From Rhizobium sp. SG_E_25_P2 (GTDB lineage Bacteria > Pseudomonadota > Alphaproteobacteria > Rhizobiales > Rhizobiaceae): 64,000 nucleotides of DNA. The translations under genes and the position numbers were made by a program. Under the pieces are notes generated by a model. It was not told the origin of the DNA. It did no database searches and saw only the letters and a list, made by a program, of their open reading frames with translations. The DNA lies in the NCBI RefSeq assembly GCF_029892285.1, contig NZ_JARXVM010000003.1:124001-188000 (forward strand), read 5' to 3'. Below are positions 17,807 through 26,221 of this stretch, in pieces; the stretch's first letter is position 1, and every line of letters starts with the position of its first letter.

Positions 17807-18789
17807 GCAGAAGAACAACGCTCAGCGGCATTTTTCAGCAGTCGGTCGAAGGGTTGGCCGCGGCCAACTTCGACGAACAGGACGAGCCTCGCGGTCCAGC
17901 GGGTCCAGTGAAGTCCATGGCCCTGACGCTTGGACGGATGGAAGACGAAACCAAGGCGCTGCAGGAAGCGTTGAAATCGGGGCATCACGTCCAGGAACTC
18001 GATCCTGCGTTGATTGATCCGTCCTTCGTCCGGGACCGTCTCGATGAGATCGAATTCTCGGAAGACGATCCGTTTGTGCAGTCGATCGCCGAAAACGGCC
18101 AGGAAGTTCCGATTCTCGTTCGTCCGCATCCTATGACTGAGGGGCGTTACCAAGTGGCTTACGGCCACCGGCGTCTCAAGGCGGCCATCGTCCTGGGCAT
18201 CAAGGTCAAGGCCGTTGTGCGCCAATTCGACGACCAGTCCTTGGTTATCGCCCAGGGCATAGAGAATGGCGAACGCAAGAACCTGTCCTATATCGAGCGC
18301 GTGGTTTTCGCCCAAGCGCTGGAGCAGAAGGGGTTTACGCGACAAACGATCATGAAGGCTTTGTCCACGGACAAAACCGAATTGTCCAAAATGCTTTCCG
18401 TTGCTGGAAATGTCCCTGGGGAACTCATCCGCCTCATAGGATCGGCGCCAGGCATCGGCCGGCGGAAATGGCTGGCTCTGTCCGAGGCTTTGACGCCAAA
18501 GACATTGGCGCCAGCAATGGCCCGCCTCGAAACGGTCGATGCGCGAGCAATCACGTCCGATGAACGTTTCGAACTGGCCTTGGCGTCTGTTACCGCCAAG
18601 AACGATCTCGAAGCTGTCGCAGTCCATTGGTCGCCCAAGGCTGGCGGCGATATGGCGGCAAGCATGAAAGCCGGCAGGAAGACATTCGTTTTGTCGCTTA
18701 AATCGGCGGACGCCGCAGCTTTCGGAGACTTTCTCTCGAAGAGGCTAGACGCCCTCTTTGAAGACTATGTGAAAACCAGAGGAGAATGA
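17803..18789 (+). CDS. repB: Plasmid partition protein RepB (ParB family)
   Basis: A 328-residue ParB homologue starting at ATG 17803, which overlaps repA by 4 bp. The ParB/sulfiredoxin-like box is at FVQSIAENGQEVPILVRPHP and YQVAYGHRRLKAA. The helix-turn-helix region follows at YIERVVFAQALEQKGFTRQT and TDKTELSKMLSVA. The C-terminal part dimerises in this family. It binds parS and bridges to RepA. Unusually, a perfect parS copy lies within its own N-terminal codons (17853-17868), encoding GLAAANF. Confidence 0.97.
   Translation: MSRRTTLSGIFQQSVEGLAAANFDEQDEPRGPAGPVKSMALTLGRMEDETKALQEALKSGHHVQELDPALIDPSFVRDRLDEIEFSEDDPFVQSIAENGQEVPILVRPHPMTEGRYQVAYGHRRLKAAIVLGIKVKAVVRQFDDQSLVIAQGIENGERKNLSYIERVVFAQALEQKGFTRQTIMKALSTDKTELSKMLSVAGNVPGELIRLIGSAPGIGRRKWLALSEALTPKTLAPAMARLETVDARAITSDERFELALASVTAKNDLEAVAVHWSPKAGGDMAASMKAGRKTFVLSLKSADAAAFGDFLSKRLDALFEDYVKTRGE
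17853..17868. other. parS centromere site 2, inside repB
   Basis: The second identical copy of GTTGGCCGCGGCCAAC lies about 50 bp into the repB coding region. Exact identity with the upstream site over 16 bp argues against chance. Confidence 0.88.
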
Positions 18790-18796
18790 CGCAAAA

Positions 18797-18848
18797 GAAA
18801 AAAGGCCCCCAAAACGTCGCCGCTGTGGAAGCCTCTCTTTGATTGAGC
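18797..18848 (-). ncRNA. repABC counter-transcribed RNA (ctRNA)
   Basis: The repB-repC gap holds an antisense RNA unit on the minus strand. The terminator stem pairs AGGCTTCC (18834-18827) with GGGGGCCT (18810-18803), allowing two G-U pairs, and is followed by a T-tract. With the promoter at 18855-18883 the RNA would be about 50 nt. In repABC replicons this ctRNA pairs with the repC leader, inhibits repC expression, and gives incompatibility and copy-number control. Ends are approximate. Confidence 0.8.
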
Positions 18849-18854
18849 CCTTCG

Positions 18855-18883
18855 AGAATCGCATTCCCACAGACATTAGTCAA
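18855..18883 (-). promoter_or_regulatory. ctRNA promoter
   Basis: On the minus strand, -35 TTGACT (18883-18878) and -10 GATTCT (18860-18855) are separated by exactly 17 bp and point toward the terminator at 18803. This is the usual position of the repABC antisense promoter. Confidence 0.6.
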
Positions 18884-18942
18884 GAGTGTTTGGCGTCAAT
18901 TTGGCGGATGGATTTCTTTTGCCTTTAGAAAGGTGAGAGATC

Positions 18943-20160
18943 ATGCGAATCGGATACTTAACGACGCCCTTCGGGCGGCGGCCGGCGAAGCTTGCGCTAG
19001 TGAAGCGTCAGCTTGACGCAGGAGAACCGGGTGGCGACAGGACAGTGGACAAATGGAAAGTGTTTCGCGATGTTTGCGAAGCTCGTTCCCTGCTCGGTCT
19101 TCAAGACCGACCGCTTGCAGTTCTCAATGCGCTTTTGAGTTTTTATCCTGACACTGATTTGGCGGACGGTCAGGCAATGATTGTGTTCCCGTCCAACGCA
19201 CAATTGTCGCTGCGAGCACACGGTATTTCCGGCGCGACCCTGCGACGGGCCCTGGCGGCGCTGGTCGAGGCGGGGGTGATTTTTCGTCGCGACAGCCCAA
19301 ATGGGAAGCGTTACGCCCGCCGAGATCAGGATGGCGATGTGCAAACGGCTTTTGGCTTTAGCCTGGAGCCTCTGCTTGCAAGGTCCGATGAATTGGCGTT
19401 GCTCGCCCAGCAGGTCGCCGTTGAAGCCGCCCGGCTTCGGCAGGCGAGGGAGACTTTGACACTTTTGCGCCGGGATCTGCGGAAGCTGATTTCCGCCGCA
19501 TTGGAGGAGGGGGCGGCCGGCAACTGGGCTGAGCTGGAAGATCGCTACATTGCAATTATGGCGGCGCTCCCTCGAAATCCGGGAAGTGAGTTCATCGATA
19601 AAACGACGGAGAAGCTCCAGGCCTTGATGAAAGATGTAACCAACACACTGGAATTTCAGCTAAAATCTAAAAAAATGCACTCCAATGACAGTCTAAATGA
19701 GCGCCACATACAGAATTCAAATACCGAATCCATCAATGAATCTGAAACCGCTTTAGAAGAAAAGCAGTCAGCAAGACCTGCGGTGGATGGCAAAAACCTG
19801 AATCCTGGGCTGAAGGCCTTCCCTTTGGGATTGGTGTTGCGAGCGTGCCCGCAAATCAGCGATTATGGGCCTGGGGGTGTGATTGCGAGCTGGCGTGACC
19901 TGATGGGCGCGGCTGTGGTGGTCCGCTCTATGCTCGGGGTTAGCCCGTCCGCCTATCAGGACGCCTGTGTCGCGATGGGTCCCGAAAACGCCGCCACAGC
20001 CATGGCATGCATTCTCGAGCGGTCCGGTCACATCAATTCGGCTGGCGGATATCTCCGAAGCCTGACGGTCAGAACGCTACAGGGCGAGTTCTCGCTTGGG
20101 CCTGCGCTGATGGCTTTGCTGAAGGCTAACGGCCAGCCAGCGTCCCTTCGGGCGGGATAG
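18943..20160 (+). CDS. repC: Replication initiator RepC
   Basis: A 405-residue initiator unique to alphaproteobacterial repABC replicons. The N-terminal winged-helix part includes KWKVFRDVCEARSLLGLQDR, LAVLNALLSFYP and the recognition segment SGATLRRALAALVEAGVIFR. The C-terminal region has ASWRDLMGAAVVVRSMLGVS and MACILERSGHINSAGGYLRSLT. AAAGGTGAG precedes the ATG. Expression is limited by the antisense RNA in the upstream gap. In this family the origin lies inside repC; a locally AT-rich stretch is present in the middle. Confidence 0.97.
   Translation: MRIGYLTTPFGRRPAKLALVKRQLDAGEPGGDRTVDKWKVFRDVCEARSLLGLQDRPLAVLNALLSFYPDTDLADGQAMIVFPSNAQLSLRAHGISGATLRRALAALVEAGVIFRRDSPNGKRYARRDQDGDVQTAFGFSLEPLLARSDELALLAQQVAVEAARLRQARETLTLLRRDLRKLISAALEEGAAGNWAELEDRYIAIMAALPRNPGSEFIDKTTEKLQALMKDVTNTLEFQLKSKKMHSNDSLNERHIQNSNTESINESETALEEKQSARPAVDGKNLNPGLKAFPLGLVLRACPQISDYGPGGVIASWRDLMGAAVVVRSMLGVSPSAYQDACVAMGPENAATAMACILERSGHINSAGGYLRSLTVRTLQGEFSLGPALMALLKANGQPASLRAG
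19640..19765. other. Candidate origin: AT-rich segment inside repC
   Basis: About 125 bp of clearly AT-rich sequence, with runs such as CTAAAATCTAAAAAAATG, interrupts otherwise GC-rich repC. It encodes a low-complexity Asn/Ser/Glu-rich linker. Origins of repABC plasmids map within repC at an AT-rich stretch. Position and composition fit; there is no direct proof. Confidence 0.55.
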
Positions 20161-20205
20161 CCAGTTAGATGTTGGGTGTGCGACATGAAAACAAACATCA
20201 TCTCT

Positions 20206-20242
20206 AAAAAAGGCATCATAGTTGGCGCAATTTGATGCTTTT
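20206..20242. promoter_or_regulatory. Shared operator-like site 1, upstream of the creatininase gene
   Basis: An imperfect palindrome of the form A5-6-GGCATCA-N10-AATTTGATGC-T4 lies 56 bp before the creatininase-like gene. The same sequence, with only the 10-bp spacer differing, lies at 22100-22135 in the lysR/importer gap. It is a likely binding site of the LysR protein at 21087-22034. Confidence 0.65.
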
Positions 20243-20298
20243 GGTGCTCCGGATTTTGACCTAAGCCACCCGGGAAACACTTCGGGAAGCGACTGCCG

Positions 20299-21096
20299 AT
20301 GACAAAGAGATTCTATTGGAACGAACTGACAAGCCAGGAGTTTCGTGGGCTTGATCCGGAGACCACCATAGCGATCCTGCCGTTGGCTTCGACTGAACAG
20401 CATGGTCCGCATCTTCCGATTTGCACTGATGTCGCCATCGCCAATGGCATGCTGGGCGAAGTGCGCGCATTACTGCCGGAACATCTCGACGTGCTGGTCT
20501 TGCCGACACAGGAGATCGGCAAGGCCAATGAACATATTCACGGTCCGGGGACCCTTTCACTGCCTGCTGAACTTTTGATTCAGGCCTGGACTGCGATCGG
20601 CCAGAAGGTGTCGGAGGCGGGCATTCGCAAGATGATCATCGTCAATTCCCATGGCGGGAATCTGGATATCATGAGCATCGTATCGCGCGAAATGCGCGTT
20701 CGCTTCAATATGGCGGTCGTGGCCACGCAATGGAGCCGTTTTGGATCGCCGGAAGGACTGTTCGATCCGCGTGAAATGGCTTTCGGTATCCATGGCGGCG
20801 AGGTCGAAACCTCGATCATGCTGCATTTCCGTCCTGATCTGGTGAAAATGGCGAAGGCGGAGAACTTCATTTCAAAAGCGGAGTGGATGAAGGAAAACAC
20901 GCGCTATCTGCAACCCTTGCCGCCTCATGCGCTGGCCTGGATCGCTCATGATCTCAACCCCAATGGCGTTGTGGGCGATGCCTCGAAGGGAACAGCGGAA
21001 AAGGGCGCGCTCTATTGCAGGCATGTGGCCAGCGCCTTCATCGATCTGATTGAAGATCTCAAGGCCTATCGGCTGTCCAACCTCTATCAACCTTGA
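20299..21096 (+). CDS. Creatininase-family metal-dependent amidohydrolase
   Basis: A 265-residue cytosolic hydrolase. The binuclear-metal ligands of the creatininase/MftE/ArfB family are visible: Glu33 and His35 in ASTEQHGPHLP, Asp44 in CTDVAIA, His in VNSHGGNLD, and Glu in GIHGGEVETS. These enzymes cleave cyclic amides or formamides (creatinine, formylaminopyrimidines) or peptide amides. It ends convergent with the LysR gene, overlapping by 10 bp, and carries the shared operator-like site in its promoter. It probably handles the same compound class as the importer operon; true creatininase activity is not implied. Confidence 0.88.
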   Translation: MTKRFYWNELTSQEFRGLDPETTIAILPLASTEQHGPHLPICTDVAIANGMLGEVRALLPEHLDVLVLPTQEIGKANEHIHGPGTLSLPAELLIQAWTAIGQKVSEAGIRKMIIVNSHGGNLDIMSIVSREMRVRFNMAVVATQWSRFGSPEGLFDPREMAFGIHGGEVETSIMLHFRPDLVKMAKAENFISKAEWMKENTRYLQPLPPHALAWIAHDLNPNGVVGDASKGTAEKGALYCRHVASAFIDLIEDLKAYRLSNLYQP

Positions 21097-22034
21097 ACGA
21101 CTTCCGTCACGGCTGGCAATCCCTGCAGTTCGCGCACCATTTCCACGAGTTCGCCTAGCAGGAATTCCACAAACAGGCTGGTCACTGTATCCAGCGAGGC
21201 GCGGGCGCGGGTAAATAGTTTCAGCTGCTGGTGTCGCACATAGGGATCTGCGAGCGGTCGATAGACCAGTTCGCCGCGCCGGCATTCGGCCAGAACGTCA
21301 AGTGGGTTCAACAGCGTCAACGCCTTGCCGTGGCGCACGATCTGCTTGAGCATTTCCGAAGAATTGGTCTCCAACGCCGGCTCGATCGGCAAGGGCAGGG
21401 GCGCCAGAATCAGGTTGATCATGTCCCGCAACGAGGTTCCCGGCAACGCCAGCACAAGCTTTTCCTGCACCACGTCGATCAGGCTCACGCGCGGGCTTCC
21501 CGCCAGCGCATGGCCTGGCGGCAACACCACGCCGATGGGAATATCGAAGTTCGCCAGCGTGCGGATGCCGGGCGTGGCCGGAATGTTGAAGCCGAGACCG
21601 AGATCGACCTCGCCTGATATTACCGGATTGATCGTGGTGGAGCCGCCGTCATTGCGCAGCGACACCCGTACGCGCGGATGCTCGGTAATAAAGCGCGCCA
21701 TCAGTTCCGGCAGCGGACCGGCGGCCAGGCCAACCGTGGTGACGATCGAAACCTTGCCGGCCTGCGGCATTTTCAGCCCGCGAATACGGCCCTCAAGCTT
21801 CTCGTAATCCTTTAACACATCGCGAATATGCTCAATGCAGAGTTCCCCGGCCGCCGTCAGCCGCAGGCCGCGCGGCAAGCGCTCGAAGATCTGCACGCCG
21901 AGTTCTTCCTCCAAAGCCAGGATCTGCCGGTTGATGGCCGATGACGCGACATTCAGGCGATCCGCTGCTTTGCGGATCGAACCGCAACGGGCGATCTCGT
22001 CGACATAGAGAAGTTTTCGGGAGTGCAGCAACAT
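21087..22034 (-). CDS. LysR-family transcriptional regulator
   Basis: A 315-residue regulator with an N-terminal helix-turn-helix (CGSIRKAADRLNVASSAINR, then QILALEEELGVQIFERLPRG) and a substrate-binding effector domain from about residue 90. AGGA precedes the ATG. It is divergent from the NMT1-type importer operon and convergent with the creatininase gene, so it sits between the two units that share the 36-bp operator-like site. Members normally activate divergent catabolic genes in response to a pathway compound. Confidence 0.93.
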   Translation of the reverse strand: MLLHSRKLLYVDEIARCGSIRKAADRLNVASSAINRQILALEEELGVQIFERLPRGLRLTAAGELCIEHIRDVLKDYEKLEGRIRGLKMPQAGKVSIVTTVGLAAGPLPELMARFITEHPRVRVSLRNDGGSTTINPVISGEVDLGLGFNIPATPGIRTLANFDIPIGVVLPPGHALAGSPRVSLIDVVQEKLVLALPGTSLRDMINLILAPLPLPIEPALETNSSEMLKQIVRHGKALTLLNPLDVLAECRRGELVYRPLADPYVRHQQLKLFTRARASLDTVTSLFVEFLLGELVEMVRELQGLPAVTEVVQG

Positions 22035-22099
22035 TCAGCATATCCTGCCAAAAAAAAAGTCACGCCGCACATTTGGGCGACACTGTTTAGAACTCTGCC

Positions 22100-22135
22100 A
22101 AAAAGGCATCAATGCGGACGAAATTTGATGCTTTT
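22100..22135. promoter_or_regulatory. Shared operator-like site 2, lysR/importer gap
   Basis: A5-GGCATCA-N10-AATTTGATGC-T4, matching the site before the creatininase gene outside the 10-bp spacer. It is placed 66 bp above the lysR start and 78 bp above the importer start, typical of LysR recognition sites in divergent promoters. Confidence 0.7.
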
Positions 22136-22212
22136 CAACGCGCATTGCAAGCGTTCAATTGCCGTCAGGAGACGCTGCTGCTGGCGTGCGGAACGAAGAG
22201 GGACGACACAAA

Positions 22213-23223
22213 ATGCTGAATGTCATGAAAGAATATCTGCTGTCTGCGGCCTTTGGGCTCGCGCTTTTGACCTCTCATGCAGCCCTTGCCGAAGACAAGG
22301 TGACCTATGGCACCAACTGGCTGGCGCAGGCCGAACATGGCGGCTTCTATCAGGCCGTCGCTGATGGCTCCTACAAAAAGCATGGCCTTGACGTCACCAT
22401 TGTCCAGGGCGGCCCCAATGCCGCCAACAGTGCGCTGTTGATTGCCGGCAAGATCGATTTCTACATGGGCAGCGCCATGGAGGAGCTTTCCGCCGTCGAA
22501 CAGGGTATCCCGGTCACCAATGTTGCGGCCCTGTTTCAGAAAGATCCGCAGATCCTGATGGCGCATCCCGACAAGGGTATCGACAAGTTCGAAGACCTTG
22601 CCAAACTCAAGACCATTTTCATGGGTAAGGACGGCTATCTCACCTATTTCAGCTGGATGAAGGCCAATTATCCGGGCTTCAAAGATGAGCAATACAAGCC
22701 CTATAACTTCAATCCCGGCCCGTTCATCGCCGATCCCGATTCCGCCCAGCAGGGCTATCTGACATCCGAACCTTATGAGGTCGAGCGCCAGGCCGGCTGG
22801 AAGCCGCAGGTGTTCCTGCTGGCGGATGCCGGCTATGCCCCTTACTCCACCACCATCGCTGCCCGCACTGAACTCGTCGAGAAGAACCCCGATCTGGTTC
22901 AGCGTTTCGTGGATGCGTCGATCGAGGGTTGGTACAACTATCTCTATGGCGACAACAAAGCCGCCAACGATCTGATCAAGAAGGACAATCCTGAAATCAC
23001 AGACGGTCAGATCGCCTATTCGATCGCCAAGATGAAGGAATATGGCATTCTTGAATCGGGCGAGGCGCTGACCAAGGGCATCGGCTGCATGACCGACGAG
23101 CGCCAGAAGGAATTCTTTGACGCCATGGTCAAGATCAAGGTGTTCAAGGCCGATACCGACTACAAGAAGGCCTTCACCACCCAGTTCGTCTGCAAAAGCG
23201 TCGGCATGAACCTCAAGAAGTAA
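22213..23223 (+). CDS. ABC transporter solute-binding protein, NMT1/THI5 type
   Basis: With the ATG at 22213 (GAGGGAC upstream), the protein has 336 residues and a signal peptide ending ALAED. The fold is the NMT1/THI5-like family: NWLAQAEHGGFYQAVADGSY, DVTIVQGGPNA, and IAGKIDFYMGSAME. Members bind pyrimidines (hydroxymethylpyrimidine, formylaminopyrimidine), riboflavin, nitrate or sulfonates. It heads an operon of transporter and catabolic enzymes with TGATG overlaps. Together with a CodA-like enzyme and a creatininase-like enzyme, a nitrogen heterocycle is the likeliest ligand. Confidence 0.88.
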   Translation: MLNVMKEYLLSAAFGLALLTSHAALAEDKVTYGTNWLAQAEHGGFYQAVADGSYKKHGLDVTIVQGGPNAANSALLIAGKIDFYMGSAMEELSAVEQGIPVTNVAALFQKDPQILMAHPDKGIDKFEDLAKLKTIFMGKDGYLTYFSWMKANYPGFKDEQYKPYNFNPGPFIADPDSAQQGYLTSEPYEVERQAGWKPQVFLLADAGYAPYSTTIAARTELVEKNPDLVQRFVDASIEGWYNYLYGDNKAANDLIKKDNPEITDGQIAYSIAKMKEYGILESGEALTKGIGCMTDERQKEFFDAMVKIKVFKADTDYKKAFTTQFVCKSVGMNLKK

Positions 23224-23231
23224 TGCTTTGC

Positions 23232-23257
23232 GCCGTCGCCGCGAGAGCGGCGGCGGC
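23232..23257 (+). promoter_or_regulatory. Intercistronic stem-loop after the solute-binding protein gene
   Basis: GCCGTCGCCGC-GAGA-GCGGCGGCGGC forms an 11-bp stem with one G-U pair just after the binding-protein stop. A hairpin here usually protects the 5' message, so that more binding protein than membrane component is made. It also argues for the downstream ATPase start at 23292. Confidence 0.55.
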
Positions 23258-23291
23258 AATCCCTATCGTCCGTACGCCAAAGTCCATTTTC

Positions 23292-24110
23292 ATGACGCAT
23301 GACCCCGAACCCGAGCAAAGCGTGACCAGGAAGCGGCCGCTTGTGACGATGAAGTCGGTCTCCAAGACCTTTTCCAGCGGCACGCTGGCGCTGACCGACA
23401 TGTCGCTGACCGTGCGGCAGGGGGAATTCGTGAGCCTGCTCGGGCCTTCGGGTTGCGGCAAGTCCACGGCTCTGCGCATCATTGCGGGCCTCGGCGGGCC
23501 AAGCTCGGGGGAGATCGACTGGCCGAGTTCGCAGATCAATGCGCGGGGGCTTCCCGAGGGCGACATCTCCTTCGTCTTCCAGGAACCGACGCTGATGCCT
23601 TGGCGCACTGTTTACGGCAATGTGCATCTGCCGTTGCTGCTCAAGGGCGTTTCCGCCAAAGCCGCCCGGCCGCGCATCATGGAAGCGCTAGCCACGGTGG
23701 GTCTTGCCGATTTTGAGAAAGCCTATCCGCGTGAATTGTCCGGCGGCATGAAAATGCGCGTCTCAATCGCCCGCGCGCTGGTGACTCGGCCAAAACTTTT
23801 GTTGATGGATGAACCCTTTGCGGCGCTGGATGAAATCACCCGCCAGAAGCTCAATGACGATGTCCTGAAGCTCTGGAAGGAGACCGGCATTTCGGTGATC
23901 TTCGTCACCCATTCCGTCTATGAATCCGCCTATCTGTCCAGCCGCATCGTGGTGATGCGCGCCCGGCCTGGCCGGGTGCATGAGGATTTTGCACTCGACG
24001 CCAATGTCGAGAAGAACGAGGATTTCAGGCTATCGGACGCCTATCGCAATGCGTGCGACCGGGTGTCCCGCTCGCTGGCCGACGCCATGTATGGACAGGA
24101 GGCGCATTGA
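23292..24110 (+). CDS. ABC transporter ATPase, nitrate/sulfonate/thiamine-precursor type
   Basis: A 272-residue ATPase with Walker [11 protein letters not shown]-loop FVFQEPTLMPWRT, signature ELSGGMKMRVSIARAL, Walker B LLLMDEPFAALDEIT and H-loop VTHSVYES. The LSGGMxMRVxIARA and FQEPTLMPW sequences are those of the SsuB/TauB/ThiZ group. The ATG at 23292 is chosen because the frame above it encodes the hairpin. Its stop overlaps the permease start (TGATG). Confidence 0.93.
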   Translation: MTHDPEPEQSVTRKRPLVTMKSVSKTFSSGTLALTDMSLTVRQGEFVSLLGPSGCGKSTALRIIAGLGGPSSGEIDWPSSQINARGLPEGDISFVFQEPTLMPWRTVYGNVHLPLLLKGVSAKAARPRIMEALATVGLADFEKAYPRELSGGMKMRVSIARALVTRPKLLLMDEPFAALDEITRQKLNDDVLKLWKETGISVIFVTHSVYESAYLSSRIVVMRARPGRVHEDFALDANVEKNEDFRLSDAYRNACDRVSRSLADAMYGQEAH

Positions 24111-24919
24111 TGGCTGATCTCAACGCAGAAAAGCGCCGCGACCTGTTACTGAAAATTCTGGTGCCGACTTGTGTCATTGCCATCCTGATCGTCATATGGG
24201 ACCTTTCAGTGCGCATCAGCGGCGCAGCGCCCTATATCCTGCCCGGGCCGATCCCTGTCGCCACAGCGCTGGTCAATGACTGGGGCATTCTCTGGCCCGC
24301 CTTTCTCGTCACCGCCCGCATCACGCTGGTATCGCTGGCGTTGGCGCTGATCGGCGGAGTAGGCTTTGCAATCTTTCTCGTCCAGTCGCGCTGGATCGAA
24401 CTGGCGTTTTACCCCATCGCCGTCATTCTACAGGTCACGCCGATCGTGGCGATCTCGCCGCTGATCCTGATCTATGCGCCGACCACACAAGTGGCGCTGT
24501 TGATCTGCGCCTTTCTCGTGTCTTTCTTCCCGATCCTGTCCAATATGGTTCAGGGGCTGAAAAGCGTGGACCATAATCTGCTCAATCTGATGGAGCTTTA
24601 TGGCGCGTCACCTCTGCAGACGCTTATTCATCTAAAGATTCCGGCCGCACAACCCTATTTCATGACCGGCCTCAGGATCGGCGGCGGGCTTGCGCTGATT
24701 GCAGCGGTCGTGGCCGAATTTGCCGCAGGCTCGGCAGGCGCGGGCTCTGGCCTCGCATTTCGGCTGCTAGAGGCGCAGTTCCGTCTAAATATTCCTCGCT
24801 TGTTTGCAGCGCTGCTGATGCTGTCTGTTCTCGGGGTCGCGCTGTTTTCGCTCACCTCCTTCCTGTCCTGGCTGGTGCTGCACCGCTGGCATGAGAGCAG
24901 CCTGAAGAGGGAAAACTGA
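24110..24919 (+). CDS. ABC transporter permease, SsuC/ThiX type
   Basis: A 269-residue permease with six predicted membrane helices. The family EAA loop region is LLNLMELYGASPLQTLIHLK, followed by IPAAQPYFMTGLRIGGGLAL. Both ends overlap neighbours by one base in TGATG junctions, so the importer and the CodA-like gene are one translational unit. It works with the NMT1-type binding protein and the ATPase. Confidence 0.93.
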   Translation: MADLNAEKRRDLLLKILVPTCVIAILIVIWDLSVRISGAAPYILPGPIPVATALVNDWGILWPAFLVTARITLVSLALALIGGVGFAIFLVQSRWIELAFYPIAVILQVTPIVAISPLILIYAPTTQVALLICAFLVSFFPILSNMVQGLKSVDHNLLNLMELYGASPLQTLIHLKIPAAQPYFMTGLRIGGGLALIAAVVAEFAAGSAGAGSGLAFRLLEAQFRLNIPRLFAALLMLSVLGVALFSLTSFLSWLVLHRWHESSLKREN

Positions 24920-26220
24920 TGCTCACAATCCCCACCGCCCGCCGCTATCAATTGCGCAACGCCACGATCCCCGCCGATCTCGCGCCCGGGCTTTCAGCGC
25001 CGGCGGTTCAAGGGCTGGCGACGGCCGATCTCGTCATCGCCGATGGTTTGGTCGAGTCGATCACCCCTGCTGGCGCGGATTTGCCGCTCGATGCATCCGT
25101 TGATCTGCGCGGCGGCATGGTCTGGCCGTGCTTCACCGACATGCACACCCATCTCGACAAGGGCCATATCTGGGAGCGGGCGCCCAATCCCGACGGCTCG
25201 TTTATGGGCGCGCTGGAAACGGTGCGGGCCGACAGCGCTAGCCATTGGAGCGCAGCGGATGTCTCAGCCCGCATGGAGTTTTCGCTGAAGACCGCCTATG
25301 CGCATGGCACGCAGCTGATCCGCACCCATCTCGACAGCCTGCCGCCGCAGCATCGCATTTCCTTCGGCGTGTTTGAGGCCATGCGCGAGCAATGGCAGGA
25401 CCGCATCGCGCTGCAAGCCGTGGCGCTGTTTCCCTTCGACATCATGACCGAAGAGGCGGATTTCACTGATCTCCTCACTGTGGTCCAGGCGAGCGGCGGC
25501 CTACTCGGCGGCTTTCCGCTGATGAACCCGGAGATCGACAGACAATTCGACCGCCTGTTTCGCGCCGCCGCTGAATACGGTCTAGACATTGATCTGCATG
25601 TGGACGAGACGGCCGATCCGAGCGCGATGACGCTGAAGGCGATCGCCGAAGCCAAGCTGCGGCATAATTTTCAAGGCGCAGTGACCGTCGGTCATTGCTG
25701 TTCGCTTGCACAGCAGAATGAGGACGCCGCCAAGCGGGTTGTTGAGCTGGTTGCCAAGGCCGATCTCGCCGTCGTGTCGCTGCCGATGTGCAACATGTAT
25801 CTGCAGGATCGCCATGCCGGCCACACGCCCCGCTGGCGGGGCGTTACACTTGTGCATGAATTGCGCGCCGTCGGCGTCCGCGTTGCTGTCGCCTCCGACA
25901 ACACCCGCGATCCGTTCTACGCCTATGGGGATCTCGATCCGGTAGAAGTGTTCCGCGAGTCGGTGCGCATCCTGCATCTCGATCACCCCCTCGATCACGC
26001 AGCCAACGTCATCACGTCTATGCCGGCGTCCATTCTCGGGCGCCCCGAGCTTGGCGTCATCGCTGTGGGACAGCCGGCCGATCTCGTATTGTTCAGCGCC
26101 CGCCGCTGGAGCGAATTTTTGTCCCGTCCGCAATCCGATCGCACCGTCCTGCGCAAGGGGCGTCCCATTGACAGGACCCCGCCTGACTATCGCGACCTCG
26201 ATCCCATCCTTGGAGCCTGA
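24919..26220 (+). CDS. CodA-like metal-dependent amidohydrolase
   Basis: A 433-residue cytosolic deaminase/hydrolase of the cytosine deaminase group. Metal ligands: DMHTHLDKGH at about residue 75 (HxH), DLHVDETADP and VTVGHCCSL in the middle, and ASDNTRDPFY (Asp) near residue 320. This DNTRDPF arrangement is typical of cytosine or isoguanine deaminase relatives. It is translationally coupled to the importer permease, so it probably acts on the imported compound. The exact heterocycle is unknown. Confidence 0.9.
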   Translation: MLTIPTARRYQLRNATIPADLAPGLSAPAVQGLATADLVIADGLVESITPAGADLPLDASVDLRGGMVWPCFTDMHTHLDKGHIWERAPNPDGSFMGALETVRADSASHWSAADVSARMEFSLKTAYAHGTQLIRTHLDSLPPQHRISFGVFEAMREQWQDRIALQAVALFPFDIMTEEADFTDLLTVVQASGGLLGGFPLMNPEIDRQFDRLFRAAAEYGLDIDLHVDETADPSAMTLKAIAEAKLRHNFQGAVTVGHCCSLAQQNEDAAKRVVELVAKADLAVVSLPMCNMYLQDRHAGHTPRWRGVTLVHELRAVGVRVAVASDNTRDPFYAYGDLDPVEVFRESVRILHLDHPLDHAANVITSMPASILGRPELGVIAVGQPADLVLFSARRWSEFLSRPQSDRTVLRKGRPIDRTPPDYRDLDPILGA

Positions 26221-26221
26221 C

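Noticed and set aside
22165-23259. 364-codon minus-strand ORF antisense to the NMT1-type binding protein
   Set aside because: Shadow frame; the plus-strand protein has family motifs, a signal peptide and operon context.
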